From contig NC_073696.1 in assembly GCF_029784165.1 (NCBI RefSeq), positions 49,049,315 to 49,113,314 on the forward strand: a stretch of 64,000 nt of DNA, read 5' to 3'. Source of the stretch: Wyeomyia smithii (taxonomy: Eukaryota > Arthropoda > Insecta > Diptera > Culicidae). The translations under genes and the position numbers were made by a program. How positions within the stretch are numbered: position 1 is the first letter of the stretch; every line of letters starts with the position of its first letter. A model generated the notes under the pieces. The model ran no database searches, was not told the origin of the DNA, and saw only the letters and a program-made list of their open reading frames with translations. This document shows, piece after piece, positions 33,386 to 44,789 of the stretch.

Positions 33386-34708
33386 ATGGCTGGACGGAAA
33401 AAGAAACCTCGCATCGCTGCGGGGAGGAAAAGAGAGGCATCTCTTTCTGACACTTCGAGTGTCTGTAGTGACAATCCTTTTGATATTTTGCCTGAGCAAG
33501 AAGCTGGTGAAATGGAAGTTACCAATAATGAAACTATACAAAATATAAAATCTTTAAAAAAGGAGAAAGTTCCACCTATTGTGGTAACTATTTCTTCTGA
33601 ATTTAATATATTCAAAAAGGAACTTTCAACGTTTGTTTCTGACGTTAAAGTTACCTATCAAATTGGCCGTAGAGGTGAATGCCGCTTATTAGCCGACTCA
33701 GTAAAGGGTCGTGATCGTCTTGTTCAGTATTTAACTGACAATATGTACAAATTTTTTACATATGACACCAAGAACGCCAAGCCGTTCAAGGTTGTCTTGA
33801 AAGGTCTCACCAACGATCAAACCGTTGATGAGATCAAACTTACTTTAACAGAATTACTTGGCATAGCCCCTACCCAAGTAATTCTAATGAAACAAAAATC
33901 ACGAGGCGAAAACAGTCAGAGAACTGGAATTTTTCTTGTTAATTATTTAATTCATTTTAACCGCTATGAGGTTAACAACTTAAAATTTTTTGAATAAGCA
34001 CATGCTTTGTATAATGTGCGTGTAAAGTGGGAAATTTATAGGAAGTATGGCGGAGGTGAAAAGCATATCACCCAATGCCGTACTTGCCAACGTTATGGCC
34101 ATGGTTCCAAATTCTGTAACATGGACCAAAAATGTCTTAATTATGGAGACTCTTCTCACGAAAAGGACACATGTCCTGTGAAAGAGAGTAAAAATTTTCG
34201 CTGTGCGAATTGTAACGGCAACCATATGTCAAATTTTTATCAATGCCCAGTCCGTTAAGCAATTGTTAAGGCAAGGCAAGGTAAACAAAATTCAATTTCT
34301 CAATCAAAACCAACTTCAAAACAAAATTCTCCAAGCGTACCAGTGACGCATAGTTTACCTACTCCTTTGCATACCCGTTTAACTTATGCACAGGTTACAG
34401 GTAGTTCGAACATTATACCGCCTAGTGTTGGTAGTTCGAAAATGACCGTTAATATGGGTAAGCAAAACACGCTAGAGAATAATTGTACACCTATTACTCC
34501 AGCTAATGTTGCTGCCGAAAATATTTTTTCTAATGTCAACTGCCTGGGGCCTATTACGGCAGGTAAACTTTCTTTTTTGCAACAGGCAATGTTCGATCTT
34601 ATGAACGCCATGTTGCAGGCAAAATCAATGTTTGAAGCCATTCAAATAGGCACAAATTTTACTATTAAAATTGTTTCTAATTTAAAATTTAGCAATGATT
34701 TTAAATAA
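33386..34708 (+). pseudogene. ORF1 (gag-like) of Juan-like element, two nonsense codons
   Basis: The ORF starts at ATG 33386 (MAGRKKKPRIA), just after a leader that is open but lacks a better Met. Basic N-terminus, a conserved central domain of the type found before zinc knuckles in Jockey ORF1, then knuckles CX2CX4HX4C (CRTCQRYGHGSKFC), a second one in which the second Cys is Tyr (CLNYGDSSHEKDTC), and CX2CX3HX6C. A Ser/Pro/Asn-rich tail follows. In-frame TAA codons lie at 33995-33997 and 34256-34258; otherwise one frame is kept for about 440 codons. The product would coat element RNA in the RNP. Confidence 0.85.
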
Positions 34709-37356
34709 AATAATTAAAATATTAAATTGGAATGCTCGCTCATTGAAGGCCAATGAGAATGAGCTTTTTAATTTTTTAACAGTAAATAATGTGCATATTG
34801 CAATTATTACTGAAACATTTTTGAAACCTAACATAAAATTAAAATATGATCCCAATTACGTGGTTCATAGATATGATAGGATTCAGGGTTCCGGCGGTGG
34901 AGTTGCAATTGTTATTCATCGCCGAATCAAACATCGTGCTCTTCCCCATCTACAGACGAAAGTTATTGAAACTTTGGAAATTGAAGTTCAAACTGAACTT
35001 GGGATTTTATTTATTGCCGCAGCATATTTACCATTTCAATGCACACGCGAGCTCAAAAATTATTTTAAAGGTGATTTACAAAAACTCACCAGAAATCGTT
35101 CGAAATTTTTCATAATCGGCGATTTTAACGCTAAACATCGTTCATGGAATAATTCTCAAAGTAATTTCAATGGCAAAATTTTATTCAATGATTGTTCTTC
35201 AGGATACTATTCTTTTTTGTCTCCGAATAGTCCTACATGCTTCTCTTCTGTAAGAAACCCTTCAACAATTGATTTGGTGCTAACAGATCAAAGTCATGTA
35301 TGTAGTGATTTGATCACACATGCTGACTTTGATTCTGACCATCTTCCAATAACTTTTTCTTTATCTCATGAATCAGTTTTAAACCCTATGAGCTCTGTTT
35401 TTAATTATAACAAGGCTAATTGGGAAAGATATAAAACTCATATTGAGAGAAATTTCAATAATGAGCTTGATTTGCAAAACGAAGTGAATATTGATTCCGC
35501 TTTGGAAGCATTAAAATGTGCAATTGTTGATGCCAGGAATTATTCTGTTCCAAAGGCTCAAGTGAAATTTGATTCATCAATAATTGACGAAAATCTTCAA
35601 CTTCTAATTCGTTTGAAAAATGTCCGCAGACGTCAATATCAACGTTCTCGTGACCCTGTTTTTAAAACTATTTATAAAAATTTACAGAAAGAGATTTAAC
35701 ATAGATTTACTCTTCTGAGAAATCAAAATTTTGAGACTAAAGTTGAAAAATTGAAACCATATTCAAAACCATTTTGGAAGCTGTCGAAGATTCTTAAGAA
35801 ACCTTCAAAGCCTATTCCAGTTTTAAAAGATGGTGAACGTTTTCTTGTATCCAATGAACAAAAGGCTCAAAGACTTGCTCAGCAGTTTGAGAGTGTTCAT
35901 AACTCAAATTTGAATTTTGTGAGTCCAATTGAAAATGAAGTCACACGTCAATTTGATTTAATTTCTTCCCAGAATTTTTTACCTGCAGAAATAATTGAAA
36001 CTAACTTGAATGAGATTAAATCAATTATTAAATATTTTAAAAACATGAAAGCACCTGGTGACGATGGAATCTTTAATATACTAATCAAACATCTCCCTGA
36101 GAGCACAATGGAATTTTTAGTGAAAATTTTCAATTGCTGCTTCAAAATTGCTTATTTTCCCAAATTATGGAAAAATGCAAAAATTACTCCCATTTTAAAA
36201 CCGGATAAAAACCCAGCTGAAGTTTCAAGTTATCGACCAATCAGTTTGCTTTCTTCAATGAGTAAACTGTTTGAGAGAATTATTCTTAACAGAATGATGT
36301 CACACATCAACGAAAATTCAATTTTTGCAAATGAACAGTTTGGATTTCGCCATGGGCATTCCACAACTCATCAATTGCTCAGAGTTACTAATATGATACG
36401 AGCTAACAAATCTGAAGGTTATTCCACTGGAGCTGCTCTTTTAGACATAGAAAAAGCATTCGACAGTGTTTGGCATAAAGGTTTGATTGCGAAATTGCAA
36501 ACTTTTAATTTTCCAATTTTCCTAATCAAAATTTTAAAAAAATTATCTTACTGATCGAACTCTGCAGGTTGTCTATCAGAATTCAAAATCTGATAGATTT
36601 CCAGTCAGAGCAGGTGTACCTCAAGGTTCAGTCTTGGGTCCAGTCCTGTACAACATATTCACTTCAGATCTTCCTGATTTGCCTCCAGGATGCACAAAGT
36701 CATTGTTCTGCGATGACACAAGCATTTCCGTAAAAGGAAAAAGACTTCGTGTCATATGCAGTCGATTGCAGAAAAGTTTAGATATTTTTTCTTCCTACTT
36801 GCAAAAGTGGAAAATCTCTCCCAATGCTTCTAAAACTCAAATGATAATTTTTCCGCATAAGCCTAGGGCTTCTTTCCTCAAGCCAAACAATAATCACGTT
36901 GTCAAGATGAATGGGGTTATTTTAAGTTGGTCCGACAAGGTTAAGTACTTGGGACTAATTTATGATAAAAAACTTATTTTCAAAGAGCACATTGAGAGTA
37001 TACAAGCCAAGTGCATCAAATATACGAGATGTTTATATCCTCTCATTAACAGGAATTCTAAACTTTGTTTAAAGAACAAACTTTTGATTTACAAACAAAT
37101 TTTTAGACCAGCAATGCTTTATGCTGTACCGATCTGGTCAAGTTGCTGTTCAACAAGAAAGAAAACGCTCCAAAGGATTCAGAATAAAATTCTGAAAATG
37201 ATTTTGAAGCGTCCTCCTTGGTTTGGTACACTCGAATTACATAGACTTACTGGTGTTGAACCATTAGAAGCTATGTCAAATAAAATTATTAACAATTTTC
37301 GACAAAAATCGTTGCAATCCTTAATTGCTACGATAAGCTCTCTTTATAGCCAATAA
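34695..37356 (+). pseudogene. ORF2 (endonuclease-reverse transcriptase) of Juan-like element
   Basis: Starts at ATG 34695, overlapping ORF1 by 14 nt in another frame. The APE endonuclease shows ILNWNARSL, TETFL, IGDFNAKHRSW and DSDHLPI. Reverse transcriptase shows YRPISLLSSMSKLFE, NEQFGFRHGHST, LLDIEKAFDSVW, VPQGSVLGPVLYN and FCDDTS in place of the usual F/Y-A-DD, then YLGLIYDK. Lesions are an in-frame TAA at 35697-35699 and a one-base slip in the A7 run at 36536-36542, after which the RT continues in another frame to 37356. No RNase H domain, as expected for the Jockey clade. Confidence 0.88.
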
Positions 37357-37600
37357 GTTAGCAATTAAGTTAGTTGTAAGTTTACTTCCCCTTTTCTGAC
37401 AAGTAGGTTTAAATCCCTACGAATGATAAGTCCTAATTGCGAAAGCAAACAAATCCTAACAATTAAAATTACAAATTTCTAACAGTGTTGAGAAGTCACC
37501 ATTTGTGATTGGACACACATACTCATTATTTACTAATATTTATCATAAATACTTAAGCTACTAACAAATCCCCCCTTAAAAAAAAAAAAAAAAAAAAAAA

Positions 37601-37613
37601 ACAGTGTTTCTGC
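37601..37613 (+). repeat. Target-site duplication, 3' copy (Juan-like insertion)
   Basis: Exact repeat of ACAGTGTTTCTGC directly after the poly(A) tail. Confidence 0.9.
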
Positions 37614-38510
37614 CACCAAGTAATCCGCTAGGGTTCCCTCCTTGTCACTGGTTCGACTCGAGTCTGCCGCAGCAAAGGAACCGAATTCGAATACAGGCAG
37701 CAAGCAGCCTGCATGTTTACCGGTTGGTTGCATGGCCAGGCAGCAATCCTAAATATCGATCGCCTTACCCAACCCAACCGCTGTTTCGGCCGTGTGGGTG
37801 GACTGTCGAACCACCCTTTGGCTGGATTTACAACCTTGCTTCCACAACCAGGAAAGCAATATCTGTGCGAGTCTCCGCTATTGCGCATTCTAGTGGCGAA
37901 TATTGTGTACAGTAGTTCAAACTCGTATAATGAATGTGCTTGCTCGCTGGGGATTCTCTGGAGCGCTCGTGTGAAGGTGCTCCAATCGAAATGCTTTATC
38001 TACTACTCTCTGCGGTGCCATTCTTTAAGTGCTATTCATAATTCATTACAACTTACGTTAATGACGATGAGCTGATGAGAGAATTGGGATTCGGTGATTG
38101 AATAAAGTTTAGTGGAAGGGATTTTAATTGGGTTGTTAGTTTCGCTTTAGTTAATTCTTAACAGGTACGTGTGTGTGATAAAGTCCCCACAGTGTCAATT
38201 TTCAGTAGATTCGTGTAGTTTCTGATTAGGCCAGGCAATATATGATCTTGTGGGTTGTTTACTCAAGCCAACGTCTACAAACCAACCCATACCCGTATGA
38301 AGGATTTTTGTTTGGGTACGGGACTCACCGAAATTCATGGATCTTCGCAATAAGTGGCTAAATGCACACAAAAGGTTCCATTTTTCATATCAACTTCCGA
38401 AAAACACCCAAGCAGTTTGGGTAACCGGCAATAAACCATTTGTGAAGCATTCAATTCGAATTGGTAAACAAATAGTCTTGAATTACCTTCTAAATATATG
38501 AAAACATAAG
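37614..38510. other. Non-coding stretch, probably unique host DNA
   Basis: GC is higher than the average of the window. Open frames here lack recognisable domains. It continues the pre-insertion site of the Juan-like element. Confidence 0.4.
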
Positions 38511-38567
38511 ACTGGTCAGCAAAAGCGAAAATATAGTTTTCCAGTTGCCCTAAAATTCAAAAAACTT

Positions 38568-38900
38568 AGTCTCGAGGTCGTGGGTTCGAATCTTAGTTGA
38601 ACCAGGCTATCCGATGTCAAAAAGGACATAAGCGCATGGGTTTATTCTCAGGCTCCCCACCAGTTACCCTTCCTTCACGCTGAAATCTACAATACCTTTG
38701 CGTGACTTCCTCTTAACAAAAAATAAGTCCCTCTTATCAATAAAAATGGCCAGAAGGACGCACGACGAAACTTCTCCAGGGAATTATAATTGGTGATATT
38801 TGGCAAGAGGAACAAGTATCGGTATAGTAGAACAGTAAGCGTGTAAGGAAGTGTATCACATTGCATACAAGCACAGATGAACAATAATAATAAGCATGCC
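38568..38900 (+). mobile_element. tRNA-like SINE module 1
   Basis: GTCTCGAGGTCGTGGGTTCG then AATC contains a good B box at 38582-38592. The downstream body has no coding potential. The end is not defined. A tRNA-derived SINE is likely; I cannot name the family. Confidence 0.4.
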
Positions 38901-38984
38901 ACTTCTCAATAGCGATACTGCTATTAACAGAAGTGCGGGATACAGCAGACACCCGGGCATATCTCACAATAGATCTACGATTCT

Positions 38985-39190
38985 GGTCGCAGTGGGGAAG
39001 TCCATACAGAAAAAAATAGTCTCGATGCTGGCCTAACAAGCCAGTCGTCGTAGGTTCGAGTCTCGGCTCGGGAGAGACTGTTAGTGTCAATAGAATCGTA
39101 GCGCTAGCCCCGCAATTGTCCTGTACATCCAACTGTCTGTGTATAATAAACAGAAGATCACGTTTCGAATCGGAATGTAGCACCAAGGCT
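38985..39190 (+). mobile_element. tRNA-like SINE module 2
   Basis: An A-box-like TGGTCGCAGTGG is followed by the B box GGTTCGAGTCT at 39053-39063. The body GAGAGACTGTTAGTGTCA to GCAATTGTCCTGTACA and the tail ATAATAAACAGAA are shared with the repeat at 13284-13425. Two dispersed copies with internal promoter boxes support a SINE. Confidence 0.55.
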
Positions 39191-39372
39191 TTGCTTTTTT
39201 GCCGTGAGAAGATTATAGCTTTTTAAATATTCCTGTGAATTTCGGTGCATCTATTATATGCAGAAGTGCGTCGAAAAGCAGCAGAGTAATTGCTCGTCGG
39301 GTTCGTCGCTTCTACGTTGGCTTATAGGAAAACTCAATGAGGTCCCTGAAAAAGTAATCTCTGCTTTTACGA

Positions 39373-40362
39373 AACGAATTTGCTTGTCCTTGTAGCCGTA
39401 GCCAACGTTACGGCATGAGAGTTCTCCAATACTAACACAAAAACTAGATCCTTGTGGCATTAGGGAAACTGCAATCACTTCTTATTCACTATTACCCGAG
39501 TAAAAGAATTTAATACGTCACATATCATGGAGAAACAGCTCCAGTATGGCTATAATAAGTATGCTTCTAACCAGTACTAACTGGAGTTTCACAGGGTAGT
39601 AACATTGGTTTTTTGCTTTTCCTTCTCTATATCAACGGTATCTGTAAAATCTACTTAGCAAAAACTCAAAGATTATGATTGCAACATTTTTATATATTAA
39701 GTCATTCCCCTGAAAAACTCATAGAAGGTTAAATACATAATTTTCCGATCGCCAAGAAAAGTCTTTTCGCTGGTACCAATATTAGTTTGACTGCTTACAT
39801 CAACTAGTTGAATCCTATAAACATCAAAGGAATTCTATTCGACTTCACATTATCTTGTTTGTTTGATTGTTTTTTTAGTAAAATGAATGTTAGTAAGATC
39901 TCTTCCGTGTGCGGATTACTGAAACATGTTAGTTGTATTCTTCCCCTGAACACTTTACACTTTGTAACCATTTACTATAAAGATATTTGACCATTGGATG
40001 TTTCAGAGACTGTAAATCAAAATTGGAGAAAACTCAGACCTTTCAAAACCTCGAAATTATTTATGAATTACCCATGTTTTATCTATTGGTCTACAAAATA
40101 TGACCAATGCTTGGCCTGTGTGAAGAACAACCTTTGATTACGATTCAACATGCCATCGCGGATTAACAACACCAATCGAATCAATCATCTCAAAATGGGA
40201 TATTAGAAAAGCAAAGTTTAACAGTTCTGGGTCCTATCATCGGAAACGCTTCAGAAGTTTTGGGTTCGAACCCCACTTTCTAAACTGTTTTATTTCCAGT
40301 TAATTTATTTTTCTATCGTCAACCCAACACTAAATAGAAGCACATATATTCAATTTACTTTT
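39373..40362. other. Non-coding stretch
   Basis: A B-box-like GGTTCGAACCCC occurs at about 40263, but no cloverleaf could be built around it, so I do not call a tRNA. Nothing else is recognised. Confidence 0.35.
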
Positions 40363-41446
40363 GGGTCAGAATTCGTGAAACGGATCACTATAAATCGCGA
40401 TGTCTATTTTTTTCAAATAAGTATTAAAAACTTCAAGAGTTTCACTCGGAAAGTTGATTTTCCAATTTTTATTGAATTTAAGTGAGTTTTCAAGTAGTTA
40501 TTGTCATTTGAAATTTAGGTCAAAATAGTTTTTAAACAGACAGGCTTTAAAAGTATTGCATCGAATTCGAAAATCTAGGTTCTGGGGCACTGAAAAATCT
40601 AAAAAAAAATCACAAGCAATTCTGACGAAATTTCGAAACTACCCTGAAAATTTCGCGGTGGTGTTATTTTTTGATCAAAAGATATGGGCCTTCAAAGTTG
40701 GTGCCGCAACGCATTTTCAAGCGAGAAATGTTCCTAAACCCAGTTTTCTTCAATTCTCATACCGAAAAGTGCACCATAATGTCTAGAAGTAATAACACGG
40801 GCGATCTTACCCTGCTGATGCGTTCTGTACGGTTGTCCCCTAACTCAATTTTGCATTATTTTTTTAGTAAAATGTGTAGGTAGGCTTGCGAGTTGTTGCG
40901 GGCATAAAGTATACTGTCTTCATCATTAAGTTGGGTAACAGACTAAGCATAGTTTGACTGTTTTGCGACTAAAAATCATTTCTATTAAACTAATTTTACA
41001 AACCTTACAGAATTTTTGCATATAACTGAAACTGGGATTGTCAATAGTAGTACTGCTCACTCGCTTCTCGCTTGAAAATGCGTTTGGCACCAACTTTTAA
41101 AGCCCATATCTTTTGATCAAAAAATAACACCAACACGAAATTTTCAGGGTAGTTTCGAAATTTCGTCAGAATTACTTGTGATTTTTTTCAGTTTTTTCAG
41201 TGTCCCAGAACCTAGATTTTCGAATTCGAATTCATCATCAAATTCGATGCAATACTTTTAAAGCTATGTCTGTTTAAAAACAATTTTGACCTAAATTTCA
41301 AATGACAATAACAACTTGAAAACTTACTCAAATTCAATAAAAATTGGAAAATCAACTTCCCGAGTGAAACTCTTGAAGTTTATGATACTTAATTGAAAAA
41401 ATTAGACATCGCGATTTTTAGTGATCCGTTTCACGAATTCTGACCC
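40363..41446. mobile_element. 1.08 kb foldback element, arms about 370 bp
   Basis: It begins GGGTCAGAATTCGTGAAACG and ends with the complement CGTTTCACGAATTCTGACCC. Complementarity continues to about 40725 and from about 41068 (GCGATGTCTA, GTTTCACTCGG, TTTTGATCAAAAGATATGGG, ACGCATTTTCAAGCGAGAA). The arms look about 90% alike by eye, and one arm has a small insertion near 41230. The spacer of about 340 bp is non-coding. A transcript would form a long duplex. Confidence 0.85.
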
Positions 41447-41454
41447 TTTTATGG

Positions 41455-42720
41455 CTACAGATCGTAGAGATCCTATGCCGAATCCAGAATACGTCTCTAT
41501 TAAACTCGGTCTTTAGCTGCTCCTCTCCAGTCGCACCTTATCCGCTTATCCGTTGGCATCTTTTTCGACAGCACACATCAAACGCGGGGTCTGCCTTGAA
41601 GTCATCCATTCTCTAGTTTGCCACTGAGTATTAATAGCAGGATTCTACGCTCGAAAACCCCAAGTGCTCGCCGATCGGCTTCTTTCCCCGTCCACAATTC
41701 ATGCCCGTTGTGCACCACCGGTAGGATCAGTGTCGTTTAGAGCGCAAATTTCGTGCAGACCTGTAGGCTGCAGAGCCTTAACTGGCTCTTCTGCACATCT
41801 ACCCTTCGTATAATACCTCTCAAGGCGATATCGAACAGTTAGTGCGCGAGTCCATCACCTAGTTTCAAACCTTTCAACGTCATAAACGCATCCGAAGTTT
41901 CGCCCGCCGTCTCGACGCTTGATGTGAAACCATCAAGAGCCGCATGTATCAGCCTAATCAGTTTTGCTTGAAAACCATGTTGAAGCATAATCTACCACAA
42001 CTCATTGCATTTCACTGAATCGTACGCCACCTTCAAGTCTCTAAACAAATTATTTATCTGCAAATTGTTTTGAAACTTGTCGAGGATCTGTCTGAAGGTG
42101 AACATCTGATCCGTTATAGACCGTCCTGCTCGATTTCACACTCCTCAGTTTCGATAGTTGCTGCAGTTGTGTCTATTTCCCAGCTTATGGATTGAGTTGG
42201 GAGTCATTCTAATCAGTTCGTAGGTAGTTTCTCCTCAGACCATACCCTCAGGATAATCTGGTGAATTGGATTATACAGCCGCTCGCTCCCGACATTGGAA
42301 AGTTTAGCCAGTAAGCGCTGTGGCTCTTAAGCTCTCTGCAAAGTTCTTTCACTTCACGTCCAAGGTTGGCGGATCTACAACTTGGCTATTTTTCCCAATT
42401 TCTCATCAGTTCCCCTTAACAACTCTTCTACCTTCCTCGCCTTTCTTTGATAATATCTGGATGCTCAGAATTGTTTTCCACATAGATCTAGAATGAAATA
42501 CGCTGGACAGTCGAGCTCGGAACTTGCCTACCACGAGATAGTGACCTGTATTGAAGTATTATTGTATTGTGTATTGTTCCAGACTTGGCAAAGTACGTAC
42601 TGCACTGAAAGCGGAGACAAAAAAGTAGTAATTGCTTCCTAGGTAACACGCGCTCGAGCTGGGTGCTTCGGTCGACGATTCGGCACGCAACAAATGAAGA
42701 ACAGCACCACACAACGAATA
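41455..42720 (-). pseudogene. RTE-like EN-RT fragment A
   Basis: Translated in pieces on the minus strand: GHYLVVGKFRARLSSV (endonuclease end, near 42520), AYDSVKCNELW, MLQHGFQAKLIRLIHAALDG, LKGLKLGDGLAH and VFERRILL. These are motifs of RTE-clade reverse transcriptase common in mosquitoes (JAM1-like by family knowledge). Multiple stops and frameshifts. It is parallel to fragment B at 43110-44120, so it is an independent copy of the same region. Confidence 0.7.
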
Positions 42721-42883
42721 TCTCTTTGTTAGTGTCTTTTCTAAAGCTACATGGAGCTCACGATGTGACTCCGAGTCATTTTTTACTTGTTTCTTTTTGC
42801 TTTGTGCTGATATTCAGTAATGAACGTTAATTTCAACAAGAAATGATCCATAACAAGAAAAAGCAATTTTTTTACATCACGTT

Positions 42884-43096
42884 TTTTTGACACGGCACAA
42901 TTCAAAATATATTTAACGGGGCCAGAAAACTCTTATTTCTAGGGTATTCCTCGCTGCCGGTTAAATTGTTATTGAAGATACCGAAGCCAGTGGACCCATC
43001 GAGAAGTGATCCGTCAGTGTAGAACAAATTGTCGCATTTGATGTTTCGATGTTTAAAAAATTTAGGAAAAAACCTAAGTTTTGTTCGCTGCCACAA
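42884..43096 (-). pseudogene. I-group fragment: RNase H start fused to 3' UTR
   Basis: The minus strand encodes FYTDGSLLDGSTGFGIFNN, the beginning of an RNase H domain with its first catalytic Asp. Soon after comes the 3' UTR signature ending GTGCCGTGTCA, as in the element at 56.6-63.85 kb. The rest of RNase H is missing, so this is an internally deleted, 5'-truncated copy. Confidence 0.7.
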
Positions 43097-43109
43097 TTCG
43101 TCTCTTCAC

Positions 43110-44120
43110 CTAGCGACTCACCTCGTTACCACACGTTAGGAGTGTGGAAAGATAAACATATTCATCAACCATTTCGAAAGTATCCTCATCGATCACCAAA
43201 GCAACACCAACAGCCGTAGAACTATCACGCTCTGCTTTTTGTATAGTACCTTCCAAGTTCAAGGGGCCATCGCCCAGTTTCAGACCTTCCAACGTCACTA
43301 ATGCATCCGCAGTTCTGACGCTTGATGTGAAACCATCAAGAATCGCACGAATCAGCCTAATCAGTTTTGTTGAGATACCATGTTCAAGTATAATTTGTCA
43401 CAACTAGCTGGATTTCACTGAATCGTACGCCTTCCTAAAGTCTAAAACAAATTATTTGACTGCAAGTTGTGTTTTCGAAACTTGTTGAGGATCTGTTGTA
43501 AACCGTCCCGCTCGAAAACCGCACTGGTGTTCACCAACAAACGCTTCCTATAACGGCCTCAGTGTATGGAACAGGATACGGAAGACAATTTTATATGCGG
43601 AATTAGGAATGTTATGCCTCAATAGTTACTACAGTCGAGTCTATGTTTTGCTTATAGATCGGGTATATGAGTCATTCCAATCAGTCCGTAGGTAGATTCT
43701 TCTTGGACCATACTCTCTGGTTGATCTGGTGAATTGCAATATACAGCCGCTCGCTCCCGACTCGGAAAGGTTTGACTTTGCTTTGCATCTCGGTGCGCTG
43801 TGGCGGTTTTGTAACTCTTCAGCTCTCTGCAGGCCTTTCCCATTTCGTCAAAGAATGGTGGATTCACAGCTTCAACTGGTTCAGCGATCCGCCAATAACT
43901 TTGATTCTGTACTCTGCAGTAACTCCTCCCGCAAATACCCTTTGGATGCTCAGGCGTATCGTCCTCTTCGTTCTCGATTTAAATACGTTGGACAGCCAGG
44001 CTTGAAACTTGCTTACAACGAGATAGTGATCTGAATCGACCTTTGGCTCTTAAAATGGTAGAAGGTTGTATCCAAAATACGACCGCATAACTGACGTAGA
44101 ATACGCACACATCCTTACAA
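43110..44120 (-). pseudogene. RTE-like EN-RT fragment B
   Basis: DHYLVVSKFQAWLSNVFK near 44020 (last endonuclease His) is followed by FRKAYDSVK, ILEHGISTKLIRLIRAILDG and LEGLKLGDGPLN. Then, after a deletion, comes DEDTFEMVDEYVYLSTLLT. Stops interrupt it. It has the same order and orientation as fragment A at 41.5-42.7 kb. Confidence 0.7.
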
Positions 44121-44139
44121 GCAACTTTGTTTGAGTTAT

Positions 44140-44780
44140 ATCTTGTATAGCTGTTTTTTGTGTGCCTGAAGGCCATTGAGTAGAAGTGCCACTGCGGCAG
44201 GAATAATTGATTGTCTTACAGGGCACTCGAACTCATTGATGGAGTTGAGATAGTCGGTTGTGTGCCCCAATTCACATGGTTGATGAAACCAGTGATCGTT
44301 TTGGGATTGGTGCTTCATACCTGGTATTGAGTTGAGAGATAACCTCCGAAGAAGTTGAACTCCGATGAAGCGAGAGCTCCGCAAAAGCAGAGCAAATGCC
44401 CTGAGCTTTCAGGTTCAGAGTTGCAGACGCAGCATTTGCCGGTTGGGACTCTGTCGATGTTCTTTAAATAATAGAAAGCTTGTATAGCTCCTATTAAACG
44501 AATTTCGGCTACACTACAACCTAATAAGCTGTTATATAACACAATTGCATATTAGGTTGGTATTAACAAATGGTTCGTTGTGAGTGTTTCATTAGCGAGC
44601 CATAAAGTCTACTATTATTTGTTCAAATCAATTAACTTTTCATTGAATAATCCGCAAGGATTGTGTTTGTGCAACTCAAAACTGTTGAACAACGCAACTG
44701 ATGCAAATTTCTCAGCAGCCAAATTTGCCAACAAACATCACGAATCAACGCTCTTATATTAGGTATTGATGCGCTTCTTG
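44140..44780 (-). pseudogene. C-terminal RNase H / Cys-His fragment of an I- or R1-group element
   Basis: From high to low coordinate, the minus strand shows a degraded RNase H end (AAEKFASVALFN). Next is a C-terminal cysteine motif, CCVCNSEPESSGHLLCFC, at about 44400, of the type that ends I/R1-group ORF2 proteins. Frames change several times. Confidence 0.5.
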
Positions 44781-44789
44781 GTTGGAATT

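Larger units (their letters stand above)
33184..37600 (+). mobile_element. Juan-like Jockey-clade retrotransposon, near full length
   Basis: A 4.4 kb LINE with about 200 bp of 5' UTR, ORF1 (gag-like), ORF2 (EN-RT, no RNase H), about 220 bp of 3' UTR and a poly(A) tail of roughly 23 A, bounded by exact 13-bp target duplications. The proteins look like the Juan family of culicine mosquitoes (family call from memory). ORF2 starts inside the end of ORF1 (14-nt overlap). Several nonsense codons and one frameshift make this copy inactive, but the clean tail and duplication suggest a fairly recent insertion. Confidence 0.9.
38512..39372 (-). mobile_element. MITE family M, copy 4, split by SINE-like insertions
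   Basis: The outer end CTGGTCAGCAAAAGCGAAAA and TTGCCCTAAAATTCAA stop at about 38567. The element resumes at about 39205 with GATTATAGCTTTTTAAATAT, TCCTGTGAATTTCGGTGC and the centre GTCGGGTTCGTCGCTTCTAC. The intervening 0.64 kb holds two tRNA-like SINE modules, giving a clear order: MITE first, SINEs later. Confidence 0.6.

Noticed and set aside
38737..39186. 149-codon minus-strand open frame
   Set aside because: It overlaps SINE-like modules and shows no conserved motif.
40255..40285. tRNA gene suggested by GGTTCGAACCCC
   Set aside because: No acceptor stem, D arm or anticodon arm could be paired around the B-box-like word.
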